34,199 bases of DNA from Vitrella brassicaformis (Eukaryota > Sar > Vitrellaceae): positions 92,957 through 127,155 of the forward strand of contig CDMY01000285.1 of NCBI GenBank assembly GCA_001179505.1, in the 5' to 3' direction. Both the position numbers and the translations under genes were made by a program. Of the stretch, positions 31,157 to 34,199 are shown one piece after another; within the stretch, counting starts at the first letter, position 1; every line of letters starts with the position of its first letter. The notes beneath the pieces were generated by a model. The model saw only the letters and a list, made by a program, of their open reading frames with translations. It made no database searches and was not told where the DNA came from.

Positions 31157-34100
31157 TGGGTGTGATGCTGTCTGCGCTGTGTTGACGGCAGCGAGGCAAA
31201 GAGATAGATAGCTTCTATCGTTTGTCCATGCTGGTCTCCGGTCTTGTGTGTGTTGTGTTGTGTTGCGTTGTGTTGTGTTGTGCGTCTGTCTGTTGTGTGT
31301 GGCTTACATATTCCCTTCCTTCCTCCTGCCAGCACCAGGTAGCCTTCCTTCGGGGTCGTTTGAACGGCCAGCAGAGCCTCAACGCCGACTTAGTCAGGCG
31401 AATACGCATGCTCGAATTCGCACTCAGACAGGAAAGGTGGCAAAGGGACACAGGGACACACACCGACGCGCGTGCTGACGGGATGTCGTATCCATCGTCG
31501 CATCGTCCCTTTGGTGGTTTCTTGGTGTCTGTCAGGGTCAAGTATGCGCGGCTCGCTCAGCACTTTGCAGAGCGCGAGAGGGGCGCCTTCCCTCCCGTAA
31601 GCAGCCAAACAAACCAAACCAAACCAAACCACACACGAGAACAGACAGACAGACAGACGGGCATCGATCGTTCCCACATAGACGCATTTTTTCTCTTTCT
31701 CCCCCCTTGTGTGTGCTGTGCGTCAGAGTGACCCTGGCCCGTCCTCTGGTCCCCCCCGTCCGCCGCGACCCGACAGCGACAGCGACCACGACGGACACAA
31801 CGGCCCCCGGCCGTCCCGCACCTCTCTCACACACGCCAGACCCGCCAAACAGACTCAGCTGCAGCCCAGGCCATCACCCGCCACACACGGTGGTCACGCG
31901 GCGGCAGGCCCAGCCACAAAGGCCGCCACCCCCAGCGGCCCCAGTGGTGCATCGGTGGACGGTGAGCCTGACGGCGGTACTGCTGCTGCTGGTGGTGGTG
32001 CTGGTGGTGGTGGTGGTACGGTTCCTGTGCCTGGCGAGGGCGAGAGTGAGGGCATGGAGGTCATTGAGCCCGGCAGCAAGCAGCTGCAACAGCAGCTCCA
32101 GCAGCAGCAGGAGGACCGGCGCGTCCCACTGAGTGGTCTTGGTGGCGGTGGGGTGGATGAGGACACACACGACGAGGGTGAGAGGCTGGACGGCGACACG
32201 ATGATGGGTCAGCAGGAGAGAGAGGGGCAGCTGGAGGGTGGTGGAGGTGACCGTGATCGTGATCGTGAAGACGATGGGCCTCACCCGCACTCCCACCCTC
32301 ATGAGCATGAGCATGACAATGGCGTCGAGGACGACAATGGCGTGGCTGAGGGGGAGGGCCTCCGGCGCCAGTTTGACGAGGCCTGGGAGGAGGTCGCACG
32401 GAAGGTCCCGCAGATGGCCGATACGCTACGTAAGCTGGGCGGACCAACGACGTGCTTGTATCTCTCTCTCTGCGTCCTGTCTTGTCATTCCCTCGTTTCT
32501 CTGTGTCGGTCGGTCGGTCGGTCCGTCTGTCAGAGTCTCTGAGTTTGTTGCGGTATTTTAAAGGCCTGCTGCCGACGAAGCGCTGCCGTAGCAGCCTGCT
32601 CATACTCAGAAAGTGCGCACCCCACCGCACACACACACGGACACAGAAGCCGACACACACACGACACGACAGGAGGCCGCTGTGTGTTGTGTGTGGTCAT
32701 TCAGTTTCCTGCGCAACGATGGCAACTTGGACAATGACGAGCTGCTCAAGAAGCTGCTCGAGAGCATCAAACGTAAGGGAGGGAGCCGGCAAGGCAAAGG
32801 GCAGAGAGGGATGGTGTGTGGTGGTGGATGTGATGTGTCTGGCTGGTATGGTTGGTATGGTGTAGAGGAGTTTGAGGGCGAGATCCCCGAAGTGCTCACC
32901 TGGAGCGAGGAACAACGAATGTACCCAGAGCACCAAAGCACCCACCCGCAGCACCAAAGCCACAGCGCTGATGCAACACTGTCTGTCTGTCTCCCTCTGA
33001 ACCCTCTGTGTGTCGATCGTATCTATGGATCAGCCGCAGCGCCGAGGCCTTCGCCGGCATGCCCGTGCCAGCCGACTACCAGAGTCAGCCACCTCAGAGG
33101 ACACAACAAACATACACGCTCTCTGTTCCCTCTTGTGTGTTTCAGCTCTTCAGTCGCTCCCCGAGCTCGGCGGCATCATCCGCGTCAACACCGCCCAGCC
33201 GCCACCGCAGTACATCCACACACACGCCGCCGCCGCACACACCCTCATGCAGGCTCAGCAACAAGCACAGCAGCAGGCCCAACAGCAACAGCAGCAGCAG
33301 CAACAGCAGCAGTCCCCCCCCTCCGCCCTCTCCCAAAGCAGCACAGGCAGCTCTCCCTCATCGCGACACCAGCAGCACCAGCACCAGCAGCAGCAACAGC
33401 AGCAGCAGCAGCAGCAGCAGGGCGCGGAGGCCGCCGCGGGCTCATCTTCATCTGCTGCTGGTGGTGTCAGTGTGATGGCCATGGGCGAGGGGCCCCATGC
33501 CAGCTACCCGGTCATTGTGAAGGAGACCGTCATTGGCGACGATAAGAGCGGCGGGGGATTCACCTTACTCACAAGCGAGAGGGACAGAGACAGAGACGGG
33601 GAGAGAGAGGGGGGCGAAGAGCAGGCGGCTGCTGCTGCTGCACCTCAGGCGGCTGCCCAGCAGCAGCAGCAGCAGGGTGTGCGTGAGGGGGGGAGCCGTG
33701 CGCAGGGTCCGCCGGCGGTGATGCAGTGGCGCAGCCAGACGGTACTGCGGACGCACCTCGACGGCGTCAGGACCATTGCCTTCGACGGCGACAACTTTCT
33801 CCTGTTCTCGGGAGCTGACGTGAGCATGGGGGAGGGGGAGAGGAACGCCGATCATTCATCACGGTTTTCTCTCTCTCTCTCTCCTGTTTGCTGTGTTGCA
33901 CTTAGGATGGCATGGTGAAGGTCTGGGATGTGAGCTTCATCGACCCCAAACAGACGCCCTCCACCAGACAGACGGTGACAGTCACACTCACACTCACCAC
34001 AGCAACACAGTCAGCACATCTATGTGTGGCTCGTCTGAAATGATGTGCTCTGTCTGTCTGTCTAGGATCGGCAGCAGGATCGGCAGCAGCAGCAGCAGCA

Positions 34101-34199
34101 GGGTCAGGGTCAGGGGCAGCAGCAGGGCGGCCGCGGCGAGCAGCCCGAGATGGAGCCATACATGTCACACAGAGGACACCACGGTACACTCACACGCCG
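30924..34199 (+). CDS. Striatin (STRIPAK scaffold), truncated by window end
   Basis: Exons in the window: 30924-31049, 31333-31436, 31536-31596, 31727-32429, 32534-32612, 32705-32772, 32866-32920, 33034-33083, 33146-33819, 33906-33974, 34066-34183; the last donor opens an intron that leaves the window. About 702 codons are visible. The N-terminal coiled coil reads like striatin (LLREINEWKSQVERERAD, HQVAFLRGRLNGQQSLNADL, VRRIRMLEFALRQER). A 234-residue Pro/Gly/Glu/His-rich linker follows, then FLRNDGNLDNDELLKKLLES and EFEGEIPEVLTW. Exon 9 has three Gln-rich tracts before the first WD40 unit (TVLRTHLDGVRTIAF ... DGMVKVWDV). Striatins scaffold PP2A, MOB and GCKIII kinases in the STRIPAK complex. 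Further WD40 repeats should lie to the right. Exons 7-8 are the least certain joins. Confidence 0.88.
33252..33420 (+). repeat. CAG/CAA-coded Gln tracts in striatin exon
   Basis: Two clusters of CAG/CAA codons (about 33255-33312 and 33370-33420) encode runs of Gln broken by Ala, His and Ser. A third lies at about 33660-33674 and another in the next visible exon near 34083-34125. Mixed CAG/CAA coding suggests tolerated, partly stabilised repeats inside a disordered linker before the WD40 domain. Confidence 0.85.

Overview
The window is nuclear DNA from an intron-dense eukaryote. The best guess is a photosynthetic alveolate of the chromerid type (Vitrella-like). The reasons are many short GT-AG introns filled with CA/TG/CTGT microsatellites, moderately GC-rich exons, two proteins with leaders that look like bipartite secondary-plastid targeting signals (signal peptide, then Phe-Leu-Pro and a basic Ser/Pro-rich stretch), and a divergent plastid-type haem oxygenase. 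The species is inferred, not shown. All exon models were read by eye from homology, GT/AG sites and codon phase. Every model except the KDEL receptor closes in phase.

Layout, left to right: 1-980 no gene seen. 981-4303 (-) CNNM/ACDP magnesium-transport protein. 4559-7563 (+) SLC33A1/AT-1 acetyl-CoA transporter. 7927-10149 (-) ankyrin-like protein with an internal in-frame TGA. 10608-11451 (+) small secreted protein. 12401-14175 (+) KDEL receptor (ERD2) whose reading frame is broken and which contains a 300-N gap. 14780-16316 (-) plastid-type haem-oxygenase-like protein lacking the expected proximal His. 16387-18729 (+) ribosomal protein uL4. 19705-20345 (-) a small coiled-coil protein in three short exons. 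20705-22669 (+) RAD51 paralogue resembling XRCC3. 23058-25868 (-) choline-transporter-like protein (SLC44/CTL). 26193-29321 (+) MCM-binding protein (MCMBP). 29460-30680 (-) SpoU/TrmH rRNA 2'-O-ribose methyltransferase with a plastid-type leader. 30924 to the right edge (+) striatin, cut off by the window end.

The thirteen genes alternate strand almost perfectly (- + - + + - + - + - + - +). This gives six head-to-head pairs with 70-458 bp between start codons and tail-to-tail neighbours between them. The paired genes are mostly unrelated in function (for example HO-like/uL4, CTL/MCMBP), so the pairing looks like genome architecture rather than operons.

No phage, transposon, CRISPR array, tRNA or rRNA gene was recognised. 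The least ordinary items are the polarity of intron repeats, the His-less haem oxygenase, the shared FLP leader, two short motifs clustered at gene 5' ends, the in-frame TGA of the ankyrin gene and the frame breaks in the KDEL receptor.
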